From contig NZ_JACJQG010000001.1 of the NCBI RefSeq assembly GCF_014696435.1, positions 207,268 through 271,267 on the forward strand: a stretch of DNA of 64,000 nucleotides, given 5' to 3'. This document shows, in pieces, positions 9,989 to 18,065 of the stretch. The notes beneath the pieces were generated by a model. It searched no databases, was not told the origin of the DNA, and was given only the letters and a program-made list of their open reading frames with translations. Numbering within the stretch: the first letter of the stretch is position 1; every line of letters starts with the position of its first letter. This stretch comes from Calothrix anomala FACHB-343. Lineage in GTDB: Bacteria; Cyanobacteriota; Cyanobacteriia; Cyanobacteriales; Nostocaceae. A program made the translations under genes and the position numbers.

Positions 9989-10250
9989 TTTTAAGTAATT
10001 ATTTATACTTTAATTGTGTATAAGTTTTTAACTTCTATAGTTTTAGGACTTTTTAGAGTTCAGCGCAACTGTTAAAAAATATTTCTAACGAAGGATGAAA
10101 ATATATTCATAATTTATTAAATAAATTAACCTATCAAAGTATTTTTAATCAAAAATCATTAATCATAATCAAAACAGATGTTAAAGAAACTTAAAATGCA
10201 TCTGTACGCCTCTTAGATTCGGCTGATTTCAACCAAAGGAGTTTCAATTT

Positions 10251-10982
10251 ATGTGGTGTGGCTTTGGAAAATCAAGTATTAGCATTGTGACCGCTTGCCT
10301 TGTAACTGCAACTGTGGTGTCTTCTAGTGCTTCTTTTGCTGCGCGTCAGCGTAACTATACCCCACAAGAATTTCGTTCTGTGTTGCATGGTCTGGGCTAT
10401 AAGATAACTGTAAACAATTCACCCCTGACGGATAACGAAGCAAAACAAGCAATCCGTGAATTTCAGAAGGGTTACAAGTTAGGTGTGGATGGGATAGCCG
10501 GGCCAAAAACTCAAGATTGGGCGGCGCAGATAATGCAAATTTTGCAAGCAAATTTAAATGTAGTAGTGAAGCCGACAAAACCCCTACCCCGCGATCAATT
10601 TTATGGGCCTCAAACAGAAGCGGCGGTAAAGGAAGCTCAGAAAAAATTCCAGTTAAAAGAAACCGGGATTGCTGATTTAGTATTCCGTCAAAAGCTGAAT
10701 GCAGAGGCTAAGTCAGCTATCGGTGGTGCGGAACCTAAGCCATCGCCTACACCGACGGCTAAACCAACTACTAAACCAAGGACGACAACGCCATCACCAT
10801 CCCCATCCCCATCGCCATCACCATCGCCATCGCCATCACCATCCCCATCACCATCGCCATCCCCATCGCCATCACCATCGCCATCGCCATCACCATCGCC
10901 ATCCCCATCGCCATCACCATCGCCATCGCCATCACCATCGCCGACAGCATCCCCATCACCAACATCTTCACCTACACGCTAG
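10251..10982 (+). CDS. Secreted peptidoglycan-binding protein with Ser-Pro tail
   Basis: The ATG follows a good ribosome-binding site (AAAGGAG). Residues 1-31 form a signal peptide ending near SFAAR. Two peptidoglycan-binding-like motifs follow: AIREFQKGYKLGVDGIAGPK (about 67-86) and a second degenerate copy with YGPQTEAAVKEAQKKF. From about residue 165 the protein is Pro/Thr-rich, then an almost pure Ser-Pro dipeptide repeat runs nearly to the end. Such a tail suits a rigid cell-wall spacer. The protein probably sits in the periplasm or envelope; no catalytic domain is present. Confidence 0.8.
   Translation: MWCGFGKSSISIVTACLVTATVVSSSASFAARQRNYTPQEFRSVLHGLGYKITVNNSPLTDNEAKQAIREFQKGYKLGVDGIAGPKTQDWAAQIMQILQANLNVVVKPTKPLPRDQFYGPQTEAAVKEAQKKFQLKETGIADLVFRQKLNAEAKSAIGGAEPKPSPTPTAKPTTKPRTTTPSPSPSPSPSPSPSPSPSPSPSPSPSPSPSPSPSPSPSPSPSPSPSPSPSPTASPSPTSSPTR
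10791..10941. repeat. Hexamer coding repeat for Ser-Pro tail
   Basis: About 25 tandem hexamers of the type CCATCN (CCATCA, CCATCG, CCATCC) encode the Ser-Pro run. Third-position variation shows purifying selection on the peptide or higher-order duplication of mixed units. Confidence 0.9.
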
Positions 10983-11004
10983 ACTTTTTTCTACTTGACC
11001 AATT

Positions 11005-11898
11005 TCAACTTTTTTGAGTTGGTTCTTCTAAAGGTCTACCTTTAGGTGATGGTAACATTGGCCGACGGTCATCATAAGGCATGGGAATATACTGAACTGT
11101 GGGTCTACCTCCTTGTGGTTGAGGATACAGATCCATGAGTTCATAAATAGAATGGGGCAATCCAACCGTAACGGGTAGCCCCATTTCTGTTGCTTCCTCT
11201 ACGGTAATGGGGTAGTCGTGGGTGACACGCCCTGTTGTTAAAGCTTCAATAATTGGTTCAATATTTTCTGGGCTGACTTTTTGTTTAGGAATACTGTCTT
11301 TGAGTAAAGTCCGCACAAAGCGCTGTACTTGTTGAATGGCTTTAGCTGACAAGTCTGCCATGATTAAAGTTTGGTCATCAATTTCACCGATGGGTTTATC
11401 TTTTACCACCTTGAGGATACTTGCTGCGGGGAAGTTACCTAATTGGGGATCGACTGGCCCTAAGACAGCATTGGCATCCATGACTATTTCATCAGCAGCT
11501 AGCGCTAGCATTGTGCCACCACTCATAGCGTAGTGAGGTACAAACACGGTGACTTTTGACGGATGGCGAATTAATGCTCTAGCGATTTGTTCGGTAGCTA
11601 AAACTAAACCGCCGGGAGTATGCAAAATTAAGTCAATGGGAACTTCTGGGGGAGTGAGGCGAATTGCCCGTAGTATTTGTTCTGAGTCTTCAATGGTAAT
11701 GTAGCGTGATAGGGGTATGCCTAGTAAACTGATAGACTCTTGACGGTGAATGAGAAAAATTACTCGGCTGTTACGTTCTCGCTCAAATTCTTGTAAAGCA
11801 CGTAAACGACGATATTCAATTTGACGCTTTTGCCAGATGGGTTGTAGGGAAGAGAAGAGAAGGAAAATCCAGAATAAATCGCCAATACCAAATGCCAT
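11005..11898 (-). CDS. Clp-fold serine protease of the SDH family, membrane-anchored
   Basis: A 297-residue SppA/ClpP-related protein with an N-terminal membrane anchor (about 5-20). It carries HTPGGLVL (93-100) and the nucleophile motif AMSGGTMLALAADEIVMD with Ser126, followed by VLGPVDPQLG, the pattern of the SDH (Ser-Asp-His) Clp-fold proteinase family. The C-terminal 40 residues are Pro-rich. These enzymes are thought to cleave membrane or signal peptides. The gene is convergent with the Ser-Pro protein gene. Confidence 0.85.
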   Translation of the reverse strand: MAFGIGDLFWIFLLFSSLQPIWQKRQIEYRRLRALQEFERERNSRVIFLIHRQESISLLGIPLSRYITIEDSEQILRAIRLTPPEVPIDLILHTPGGLVLATEQIARALIRHPSKVTVFVPHYAMSGGTMLALAADEIVMDANAVLGPVDPQLGNFPAASILKVVKDKPIGEIDDQTLIMADLSAKAIQQVQRFVRTLLKDSIPKQKVSPENIEPIIEALTTGRVTHDYPITVEEATEMGLPVTVGLPHSIYELMDLYPQPQGGRPTVQYIPMPYDDRRPMLPSPKGRPLEEPTQKS

Positions 11899-11994
11899 AG
11901 GATTGATTGTCTCAAAATAACAGTTGTCGTCATTTATTGTGACAATTTTCAGGCGATCGCAATTCTATCTACAGGTCTATTAAGTTATTTAAAA

Positions 11995-12804
11995 TTACAA
12001 TAATTCTTCTAAATCATCAGGATTCACCCCTAATTGCCGCAAACGTTCAGCTAATTGTGCTGCTTTTCTTTTTGCTTGTTCAGCTTCTTGTTCTGCAATC
12101 ATAGCTCGTTCATTAGCTGCAGCCGCTTCTTCTGCGGGTTCAGGAATCAATTCTCCGGCTAAAGTGAACCACCTTAACCACAATCTTTCAATATCTCGAA
12201 ATGAACCTTGCCATAAGCCTAAACTTAATTCGATTTCTGGCATGAGTAAGCGTCCATCAGTTAAATTCATCGGTTCATAATGACCGCCTACTAATTGAAA
12301 TGCTCTCAGTTCATCTGTGTAACGACTAAAAACAATATAGTAGGGAACTCGTAAAATTCGTTCGTAAACTTCCCATTTAGTAGGAGGTTTATCTGTGGCA
12401 TTTTGTTTATTACCTAAATCTTCATCTTCTGTTCCAGGAGATAATAATTCCACAATTACAAACGGATTGGCTGGTTCTTGCCAAGTCACATAACTTAAAC
12501 GCAAATCCTCACCTTGATATTGTTTTTGCACGCCGACAACACCAAACCAATCTGGGCGTTTGTACCATAAAGGATGTTGAAGATCGTAATAAAGATTGAG
12601 GTCAGCAGCGCTGAAAACTAGTTCGGGATTCCAGTTTATTGGTTGAAAAGTTAAATATAAAAGTAAGGGTTGTAAAAAGTGAAAATAGTCTGGCAAACCT
12701 GGCTCCTCTGGGTTATCGCTGGGTAAATCATACATTGTGGGTAGGGTTTCCCAAGGCGGAAGAGGCGGATCGGATTGGGGGATATATTTGGGGAATGTGG
12801 TCAT
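11995..12804 (-). CDS. Uma2-family (DUF820) nuclease-like protein
   Basis: Uma2 proteins have a PD-(D/E)XK nuclease fold and are greatly expanded in cyanobacteria. Visible motifs are DLNLYYDLQHPLWYKRPDWFGV, FVIVELLSPGTEDEDL with the acidic residue of the active site, and KWEVYERILRVPYYIVF. A Glu/Ala/Lys-rich coiled coil (about 225-260) ends the protein, as in many cyanobacterial members. No partner gene is adjacent. Biological role is unknown for the family. Confidence 0.9.
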   Translation of the reverse strand: MTTFPKYIPQSDPPLPPWETLPTMYDLPSDNPEEPGLPDYFHFLQPLLLYLTFQPINWNPELVFSAADLNLYYDLQHPLWYKRPDWFGVVGVQKQYQGEDLRLSYVTWQEPANPFVIVELLSPGTEDEDLGNKQNATDKPPTKWEVYERILRVPYYIVFSRYTDELRAFQLVGGHYEPMNLTDGRLLMPEIELSLGLWQGSFRDIERLWLRWFTLAGELIPEPAEEAAAANERAMIAEQEAEQAKRKAAQLAERLRQLGVNPDDLEELL

Positions 12805-12875
12805 AAGTTGTCAAGAAATAAGCTACAGATTAAGCTTTGTGAGTATTAGTATAAGTTAAGCTTCGCAATATAATA

Positions 12876-13076
12876 TTAGGCAGCATATCGCAAAATTTCG
12901 ACTTCAGCACGTTGTAAAACTTGTTCAGTAACAGCAGTATCTAAATAATATTCACCACAATTATTACAAACTTCTGCTGGCACACCTTTGAGAATAATGA
13001 TGGTATGATCTCGTTCTAAAGTTACTGTGACAAATCCAGGTTGAGTATTACCGTATTTACAAATAACGCATTGCAT
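12876..13076 (-). CDS. YgiT-type zinc-finger (MqsA-like) antitoxin, solitary
   Basis: The 66-residue protein has the two CxxC pairs of YgiT/MqsA N-terminal zinc fingers (CVIC at 3-6 and CNNC), the VPAEVCNNCGEYYLD signature and the ending VLQRAEVEILRYAA. The start at 13076 is chosen because AAAGG lies upstream and the zinc-finger domain begins there. Such proteins usually follow a DUF4258 toxin gene; none is found upstream, where a MITE copy is present instead. Confidence 0.8.
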   Translation of the reverse strand: MQCVICKYGNTQPGFVTVTLERDHTIIILKGVPAEVCNNCGEYYLDTAVTEQVLQRAEVEILRYAA

Positions 13077-13109
13077 AGATTTAATACCTTTATTCTCGCT
13101 AGGGCTATT

Positions 13110-13171
13110 ACAGCAGATTGCAAGTTGGTGAAGTACAGATAATCGTTGATTGTAGGTGCATGGCACTGCCC
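13110..13171 (-). repeat. Truncated copy of 103-bp MITE
   Basis: Reverse-oriented partial copy of the element seen complete at 24128-24230 and 39079-39181: it starts ACAGCAGATTGCAAGTTGG and breaks off after GGCACTGCCC, where the next element begins. Confidence 0.8.
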
Positions 13172-13215
13172 ATTGGTGTCAACTTAAGCTAAAAATAGCC
13201 TCTGTTTTAGTTCTT

Positions 13216-13401
13216 ATACCAATTGCAGAAAAAAATGAGACAGATGCGTAGGTTGGGGAGCCAGTGCATTGCGGGGGTTCCCCCCGTTGTAGCGACTGGC
13301 GTTTGAACGGAGTGAAACCCAACAATTACAGGACTTTGGGGTGTTGGGTTTCGTTCCTCAACCCAACCTACATCCACATCATATTTTTTGTGAAATGGTA
13401 T
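13216..13401. mobile_element. MITE-like repeat with GTAGGTTGGG core, copy 1
   Basis: Imperfect outer inverted repeats (ATACCAATTGCAGAAAAAAA versus the complement of the right end, ATACCATTTCACAAAAAAT) enclose a core at 13248-13371 that starts GTAGGTTGGGG and ends CTCAACCCAACCTAC. A second core copy is at 59342-59516 within different outer repeats. It carries no real gene. Confidence 0.65.
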
Positions 13402-13415
13402 TAGCTTTGTCACCC

Positions 13416-13534
13416 GCCTGAGAATGAATTCTCAGGCTCATAGCCCAAGTCTACTGAAGTAGACTCAAGACTTTAAGGATATTTAGTCATCTTGAGATGA
13501 CTTTGGCTATTAGCAAGGAACTTCAGTTCCTTGC
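13416..13534. repeat. Four-stem-loop cassette
   Basis: Four near-palindromes in a row, each 8-10 bp per arm with a 2-nt centre: 13416-13437 (GCCTGAGAAT arm), 13448-13465 (AGTCTACT), 13485-13502 (AGTCATCT) and 13513-13534 (GCAAGGAACT). The arms are perfect and unrelated in sequence, which indicates a selected RNA or DNA structure. Similar strings of hairpins are dispersed in Nostocales genomes. Confidence 0.75.
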
Positions 13535-13789
13535 GATAACAGGGTTTCGCGTTAAGTTGACACAGGTGTCCCTACCTGCGTACTGAAATAATCTGTATCT
13601 CTATGTTTTGGGATTCATTGTGTCAAACGCCACTGACTTGCATTGCGAAACTTGTCTCAGGCTGGTGATTCTGAGATATCACTTAGGCACTAGTATAAAA
13701 ATTTTTGTCGCAATTAGTGATAAACAACTATATTTGCCTAAATATCTTGGGGAATACTGAAATTTAGTCCTAATCAAGGTGTATGAAAG

Positions 13790-14257
13790 ATGGCAGATAC
13801 TCAAGTCAGCGCAAAACTTACCGCAGCAGATAGGGAAGCGGTAATGGAAGCTATAGGTACGATTCGGCAAAAGTTACCGTTTTTGATTGATTTGTCTACT
13901 GAGGAACGTAAAGCTTTACCCAAGCTGGGGGATAAGAGTCGGGCGTTTGTGAGTAAGGCGTTGGAAATAGCTGCACAAAATCCTGATTTTTTACCGCGTT
14001 CTTTTGATGTGGATGAAATGCGGCGAGATATTGAATTATTTGAGGCTTTGTATCCAATTTTGCTGTCGTTGACACAATTGCAAGAACTGGTGGATGATAC
14101 TTCTGTGGCTGTTGGCAGTGAAGCTTATGCGGCGGGTTTGCTGGTATATAACTATGCCAAGGCTAGTGGTAAAGGCGCTGGTTTAGATTCGATGGTTGAT
14201 GATTTGGGGCGAAGATTTGCCCGGAAAGCGAAAAAAGTGCAACCGCAAACCTCGTAA
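13790..14257 (+). CDS. Conserved hypothetical protein, 155 aa
   Basis: A soluble, mostly helical protein with no signal peptide or membrane segment and no motif I can name. The C-terminus is basic (RRFARKAKKVQPQTS). A central stretch (RRDIELFEALYPILLSLTQL) looks like an amphipathic helix followed by VDDTSVAVGSEAYAAGLLVYN. Codon use matches neighbours and the frame is intact, so it is probably a real gene. It stands alone between repeat-rich regions. Confidence 0.7.
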   Translation: MADTQVSAKLTAADREAVMEAIGTIRQKLPFLIDLSTEERKALPKLGDKSRAFVSKALEIAAQNPDFLPRSFDVDEMRRDIELFEALYPILLSLTQLQELVDDTSVAVGSEAYAAGLLVYNYAKASGKGAGLDSMVDDLGRRFARKAKKVQPQTS

Positions 14258-14298
14258 TTTGATGAAGTAGAGCATTTATCGTCATTGGTGAGGAATAA

Positions 14299-14341
14299 GA
14301 ACCCCACCCCCAACCCCCTCCCCGCCAGCGAGGAGGGGGCT
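14299..14341. repeat. REP-like GC-rich hairpin
   Basis: A copy of a dispersed GC-rich repeat of the form AACCCCACCCCCAACCCC then CTCCCCGCCAGCGAGGAG. Relatives are at 16289-16326, in the MITE at 31347-31400, and in extended form on both sides of the DUF559 gene (35949-36023, 36385-36458). Confidence 0.85.
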
Positions 14342-14479
14342 ATGATGTAACTCATGTGGTTAGGAAAGGCTATAAATTGACGTTTTTAGATAAAAACATA
14401 AACTTTGAGCTTCTGAACTTGGGTGTTTTAGTTTTAAGTGAAAAACTCCGAGTCAGAGGGTTAAATTTTGCGGTTTTAA

Positions 14480-14628
14480 GTGAGAATGTTCTGGTTTGGA
14501 ACGAGAATGTTTTGGGTTGAAACGAGAACGTTTTCGTTTTAGGTGAGAATGTTTTGGTTTGAAAAAAGAACGTTTTGGGTTGAAGTGAGAACGTTTTCGT
14601 TTCTAGTGAAAATTTTTGTGTTTAGAAC
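14480..14628. repeat. Degenerate 21-bp tandem repeat
   Basis: Seven successive units of about 21 bp follow the pattern GAGAAYGTTTTNGKTTKRAR (for example GAGAATGTTTTGGGTTGAAA and GAGAACGTTTTCGTTTTAGG). No open frame uses it. A 21-bp period is two helical turns, so all units face the same side of the DNA. Confidence 0.8.
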
Positions 14629-14676
14629 TAAACAGTTGCTCTTTAAAGGAATTATCATGAAAAAACAACCATATCG

Positions 14677-14739
14677 GTAGGGGCACGGCATCCACAGACT
14701 TTCGGTGATAACGATAAAATATCGGTGCCGTGCCCCTAC
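14677..14739. repeat. Short inverted-repeat element
   Basis: A perfect 14-bp inverted repeat, GTAGGGGCACGGCA (14677-14690) and TGCCGTGCCCCTAC (14726-14739), encloses 35 bp. It is one of several small GTAGGGGC-bounded elements in the window (also 30141-30202 and 39002-39026). Confidence 0.85.
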
Positions 14740-14917
14740 AAGCGGGATAATTTATTTGTTGATGTTCCCTAAAGAACCATAGCTAGGGTAAGTTAAGCTA
14801 ACGCCTGATATTTTTGTAGAGCAATACAGTTTATCTCAGCAACAACCCAAGGATATCAAAGCTAATTGAGCGATCGTGGCACCAAGGCTGATAATTAGCG
14901 AGGTATCACAAACAAAA

Positions 14918-14950
14918 AGATCCCTGACTTCTTGAAGAAGTCGGGGATCT
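14918..14950. repeat. AGATCCC palindrome, dispersed family
   Basis: Near-perfect palindrome with arms AGATCCCTGACTTCTT. Relatives are at 16214-16254 and 20838-20871. Apart from it and the repeats above, I see nothing gene-like between 14258 and 15042. Confidence 0.7.
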
Positions 14951-15042
14951 GAGACTGATAATTAGTGCGTTTGCGGACAATTTCTTTAGTAGCATCATCA
15001 ATCAACCGCACCGCTATATCATAATGAGAGTCAGAAAGGCTT

Positions 15043-15375
15043 CTATTGAATAGAAGACCATATTTGAGAGATGTGCTGACACACTTTTTCCCAATCATTT
15101 GGTTGTAAAGTTCCTAATTGACGTTCTAATAGACGCTTTTCTACTGTGTTTATCTTATGCAATCTCACTACCGAAGGACGCATTAAACCTGCTTGTTGCC
15201 ATTCGATAATTTCAACATCAAAAGCAGTGTGAGTGATTTGACTGGTAATCCGCGCCACAATAACATCATCATCTCCGGTATCTAAAAGTACTAATACTGG
15301 GCGAAGTTTGAATGTTACTGCATCAGAAAATGGCAGTTTGAGCAATATAACAGAACCAGATTGATAATTTTGCAT
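15043..15375 (-). CDS. PemK/MazF-family toxin
   Basis: A 110-residue MazF-type endoribonuclease: GSVILLKLPFSDAVTFKLRPVLVL at the N-terminus contains the conserved xxRPVLVL element, followed by DVIVARITSQ and VRLHKINTVEKRLLERQLGTL, the usual C-terminal hallmark. These toxins cut mRNA at short sites when freed from their antitoxin. The start lies 3 nt after the antitoxin stop, so the pair is one operon. Confidence 0.9.
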   Translation of the reverse strand: MQNYQSGSVILLKLPFSDAVTFKLRPVLVLLDTGDDDVIVARITSQITHTAFDVEIIEWQQAGLMRPSVVRLHKINTVEKRLLERQLGTLQPNDWEKVCQHISQIWSSIQ

Positions 15376-15378
15376 TGA

Positions 15379-15600
15379 TTAAATCGTGTCGTAGATAGCA
15401 TCATCTTCGCTGTAGCCTTTTAGTAATTGTTCGGCTGCAAGACGATGCCAAGCTGCTTCTTCTTGTTCTTCTTCTGTGGGTTCATTGACGAGAATAATTA
15501 CTTTTACCTGCTGATTATTTGCTAACTTTTGTAAAACAGCATTAGGTAATTCTATTTTGCCTTCATCAGTGACATTAGCTGGGAATTCGTATGCTTTCAT
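15379..15600 (-). CDS. Antitoxin of the MazF pair
   Basis: A 73-residue acidic protein starting MKAYEFPANVTDEGKIELP, with a short beta-rich N-terminal half that resembles small cyanobacterial antitoxins and an acidic C-terminal half (EPTEEEQEEAAWHRLAAEQ) suited to wrap the toxin. The start at 15600 gives the usual MKAYEF opening; an upstream in-frame start would overlap the WD40 remnant. It precedes the toxin gene, the normal order. Confidence 0.8.
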   Translation of the reverse strand: MKAYEFPANVTDEGKIELPNAVLQKLANNQQVKVIILVNEPTEEEQEEAAWHRLAAEQLLKGYSEDDAIYDTI

Positions 15601-15643
15601 ATTGTGTTTATTGTTCGCTAGTTCTAATAATATTTTGACGCTG

Positions 15644-15913
15644 TTATTGCCCAACTAGCTGCGATCGCCATATCTTGATATTTCCGCTAGAGTCTCCCGC
15701 AGCTAGCCCATCTCCATTGGGGGTAAAGGCGACAGAAAAAACTGGGTCAAAATGAGTCAGGCTGTGAATTTCTTTACCTGTTGATATTTCCCACAGTTTG
15801 ATCGTCTTGTCCCCACTACCAGTAGCGAGAATTTGCCCATCACTACTGATGGCTATGGAATTAACCGACTCCACCTTCGCCCAATTTTCTCTCGATGATG
15901 TAGCGACTACCAA
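15644..15913 (-). pseudogene. WD40-repeat fragment
   Basis: About two WD40 blades are recognisable: SVNSIAISSDGQILATGSGD-KTIKLWEISTGKEI and PVFSVAFTPNGDGLAAGDSS-GNIKIW. A functional propeller needs about seven blades, and the frame has no N-terminal domain, so this is a remnant of a larger WD40 gene. It touches the antitoxin leader. Confidence 0.75.
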
Positions 15914-16323
15914 ATAACTGCTGTCCTGGATTCCACGCCATTGGTCAAGACTGTAATTTCACTGATATTTTATTTTGGCATAGGCTTTGATACTTGGCGG
16001 TGCGTTGCACTGCGTGACAACACAATGGCAAATGTGGATTAATCTGTTGCATCCCCGACATACCGCCCTCAGGCTGGAAGCCTGGGGCTATCCTTATAAA
16101 GCCCACCTTTGTGGGCTAAAAACAGTCCACAAAGGTAAGCTCTGTTTGATTAGCCGCACCATTCTATGGTGACGGCGGGATTTCGGGATTGTTAGGTTTT
16201 ATTGTGCTGTCCAGATCCCCCCAGATGCCCGACTTTTTGAAAAAATCGGGGATCTAAGGTAGATGGGGGTTATCTGTGAGCAATTTAGCCCCTCCTCGCT
16301 TGCGGGGAGGGGTTGGGGTGGGG
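15914..16323. other. Gene-free stretch with dispersed hairpins
   Basis: It holds a hairpin AGCCCACCTTTGTGGGCT (about 16101-16118), an AGATCCC-family palindrome (16214-16254, arms around CCCGACTTTTT) and a REP-like GC-rich repeat (16289-16326) that ends at the radA stop codon. No gene is evident. Confidence 0.7.
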
Positions 16324-17895
16324 TTATTCTTCATCGGGTTCTAAATCTTCTTCCGTGAGTTCTTGATGGGGGATAGCGGCGATAATTGCATCGATTACTT
16401 TGGAAACTGGTAAAATCTCGATATTAAGATCGGGAAATTTTGTTCCTTTGGGAACGATCGCTCTTTTAAATCCCAACTTCGCCGCTTCTTTTAACCGCAG
16501 TTCCATCTGGGAAACCGATCGCACTTGTCCCCCTAACCCGACTTCACCAATTAAAACTGTACCTGGATCGACGATGCGATCGCGGAAACTGGCAACAATA
16601 GCGATCGCAATTCCTAAATCTACGGCTGGTTCTTCGACGTTCAAGCCACCAGCCGAGGCGACGTAGGAATCTAGCTTCGACATGGGAATTCCTACCCGTT
16701 TTTCTAACACTGCTAAAATTTGCACGAGGCGGTTATAGTCTATCCCTGTAGCGGCGCGTCGGGGTGAGGGGTAGCTAGTAGGGCTTACCAAAGCTTGCAA
16801 TTCCACAACGATGGGGCGAGTACCTTCGCAAGCGACAACAATCGCCGTACCAGGCGCGGGATCGTCACGATTACCTAAAAATAGCTCGGAGGGGTTAGGA
16901 ACTTCACGCAATCCATGAGATACCATCTCAAAAATACCGATTTCGTGAGTTGCACCGAAGCGGTTTTTTACTGTCCGTAATAACCGATGGGAGGCAAAGC
17001 GATCGCCTTCAAAGTACAACACCGTATCTACTAAGTGTTCTAAAACTTTCGGCCCCGCGATCGCGCCTTCTTTAGTTACGTGTCCCACAATTAACATTGT
17101 CACATCTTCATGCTTGGCGACTTTCATCAGTGCCGCCGTACATTCCCGTACCTGGGCTACGGAACCCGGTGCAGATGTCAGTGCTGGAAAGAACACTGTT
17201 TGAATACTATCAATTACTGCCACATTTGGTTTTAGGGAGTCTATTTCCCGGAGAATTTCTTCTAAATCGGTTTCTGGCAATATATATAAATCTGCACCTA
17301 TACTGTCAGGGTTTATACTTTTAGGGTCTATAGAAACAGGTATGACTTCACTTTTAGGATCTATGGGAACAGGTGTTACTTCCTCTACAACTGTATTTTC
17401 ATCGCCTACAACATTGACGCTTTTTGATACTCCCAAGCGGGACGCTCTTAATTTTACCTGTTGACCAGATTCTTCGCCTGTGACATAAAGGATGCGGTAT
17501 CTCTGCGCTAATTGATTTGAGACTTGCAACAGTAAAGTAGATTTGCCAATTCCCGGATCGCCACCAATTAGCACCATCGAACCAGGAACCACCCCACCGC
17601 CCAAAACCCGATCTAATTCGCCATAGCCAGATTCCCAACGCGCAATTTGGCGATCGCTAATTTGATCGAATGTTAAAGAAGAGCGTGGTTTGGCTGGTTT
17701 AGCATGAGATTTGCCATTATTTTGTGCTGATTGCCAACCACTCACACCCCCCCGGCTGGGTATATCAACTGATGATTGGATAGAAATTTGCTCTTCTAAG
17801 GAATTGTAAGTGCCGCAAGCAGGACACCTACCAAACCATTGAGAAGATTCTGCTCCACAGTCGTTACAAATGTAAAAGGTCTTGGACTTTGCCAT
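16324..17895 (-). CDS. radA: DNA repair protein RadA
   Basis: RadA is a DnaB-like, RecA-related helicase that drives branch migration in recombination repair. The N-terminal zinc finger (CNDCGAESSQWFGRCPACG), Walker A (GGDPGIGKSTLL), the diagnostic KNRFG motif (VKNRFGATHEIGIFEM) and the Lon-protease-like C-terminal domain are all present. An insertion between Walker A and the Walker B region contains two 11-residue near-repeats (VPIDPKSEVIP, VSIDPKSINPD) encoded by a 33-bp DNA duplication at 17317-17382. Overall length 523 aa is somewhat above the usual 450-510. Confidence 0.97.
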   Translation of the reverse strand: MAKSKTFYICNDCGAESSQWFGRCPACGTYNSLEEQISIQSSVDIPSRGGVSGWQSAQNNGKSHAKPAKPRSSLTFDQISDRQIARWESGYGELDRVLGGGVVPGSMVLIGGDPGIGKSTLLLQVSNQLAQRYRILYVTGEESGQQVKLRASRLGVSKSVNVVGDENTVVEEVTPVPIDPKSEVIPVSIDPKSINPDSIGADLYILPETDLEEILREIDSLKPNVAVIDSIQTVFFPALTSAPGSVAQVRECTAALMKVAKHEDVTMLIVGHVTKEGAIAGPKVLEHLVDTVLYFEGDRFASHRLLRTVKNRFGATHEIGIFEMVSHGLREVPNPSELFLGNRDDPAPGTAIVVACEGTRPIVVELQALVSPTSYPSPRRAATGIDYNRLVQILAVLEKRVGIPMSKLDSYVASAGGLNVEEPAVDLGIAIAIVASFRDRIVDPGTVLIGEVGLGGQVRSVSQMELRLKEAAKLGFKRAIVPKGTKFPDLNIEILPVSKVIDAIIAAIPHQELTEEDLEPDEE

Positions 17896-18065
17896 TCTTA
17901 AATCTAGTTAAATAATCTTAATTTTTCCTTAATTCTTGGAGAAAAGAAAAGTTCAATAATAGTAGTAGTTACAGCTTTTTTTCATGTAATTGATGGAATG
18001 ATATCTTAATATTATGGTATTAAAAATTAATCATCAAAAATTTTAGTTAAGGAGCGTTGAGAAAC

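Larger units (their letters stand above)
13172..13563. mobile_element. Composite non-coding element with 12-bp terminal inverted repeats
   Basis: A perfect inverted repeat, GTGTCAACTTAA (13176-13187) and TTAAGTTGACAC (13552-13563), bounds about 390 bp without a credible gene. Its right end shares GGGTTTCGCGTTAA with the right end of the 185-bp MITE at 31297-31481, and the left end shares ATTGNTGTCAACTTAAG with that element's left end. Inside lie a second repeat (13216-13401) and a four-hairpin cassette (13416-13534). No target duplication was found. Confidence 0.5.

Noticed and set aside
10699-10998. His/Arg-rich and Met/Val-rich frames over the Ser-Pro repeat
   Set aside because: They are out-of-frame readings of the hexamer repeat.
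13207-13413. 68-codon minus-strand frame
   Set aside because: It lies entirely in the MITE-like repeat; the similar frame at 59228-59506 comes from the second copy of the same repeat.
14895-15098. 67-codon minus-strand frame next to the MazF gene
   Set aside because: It overlaps the toxin gene and includes the AGATCCC palindrome; no domain or start signal.
17896-18065. HLR1 (RpaB-binding) site upstream of rpaB
   Set aside because: GTTACA occurs once near 17965, but the required second copy with correct spacing is not present.
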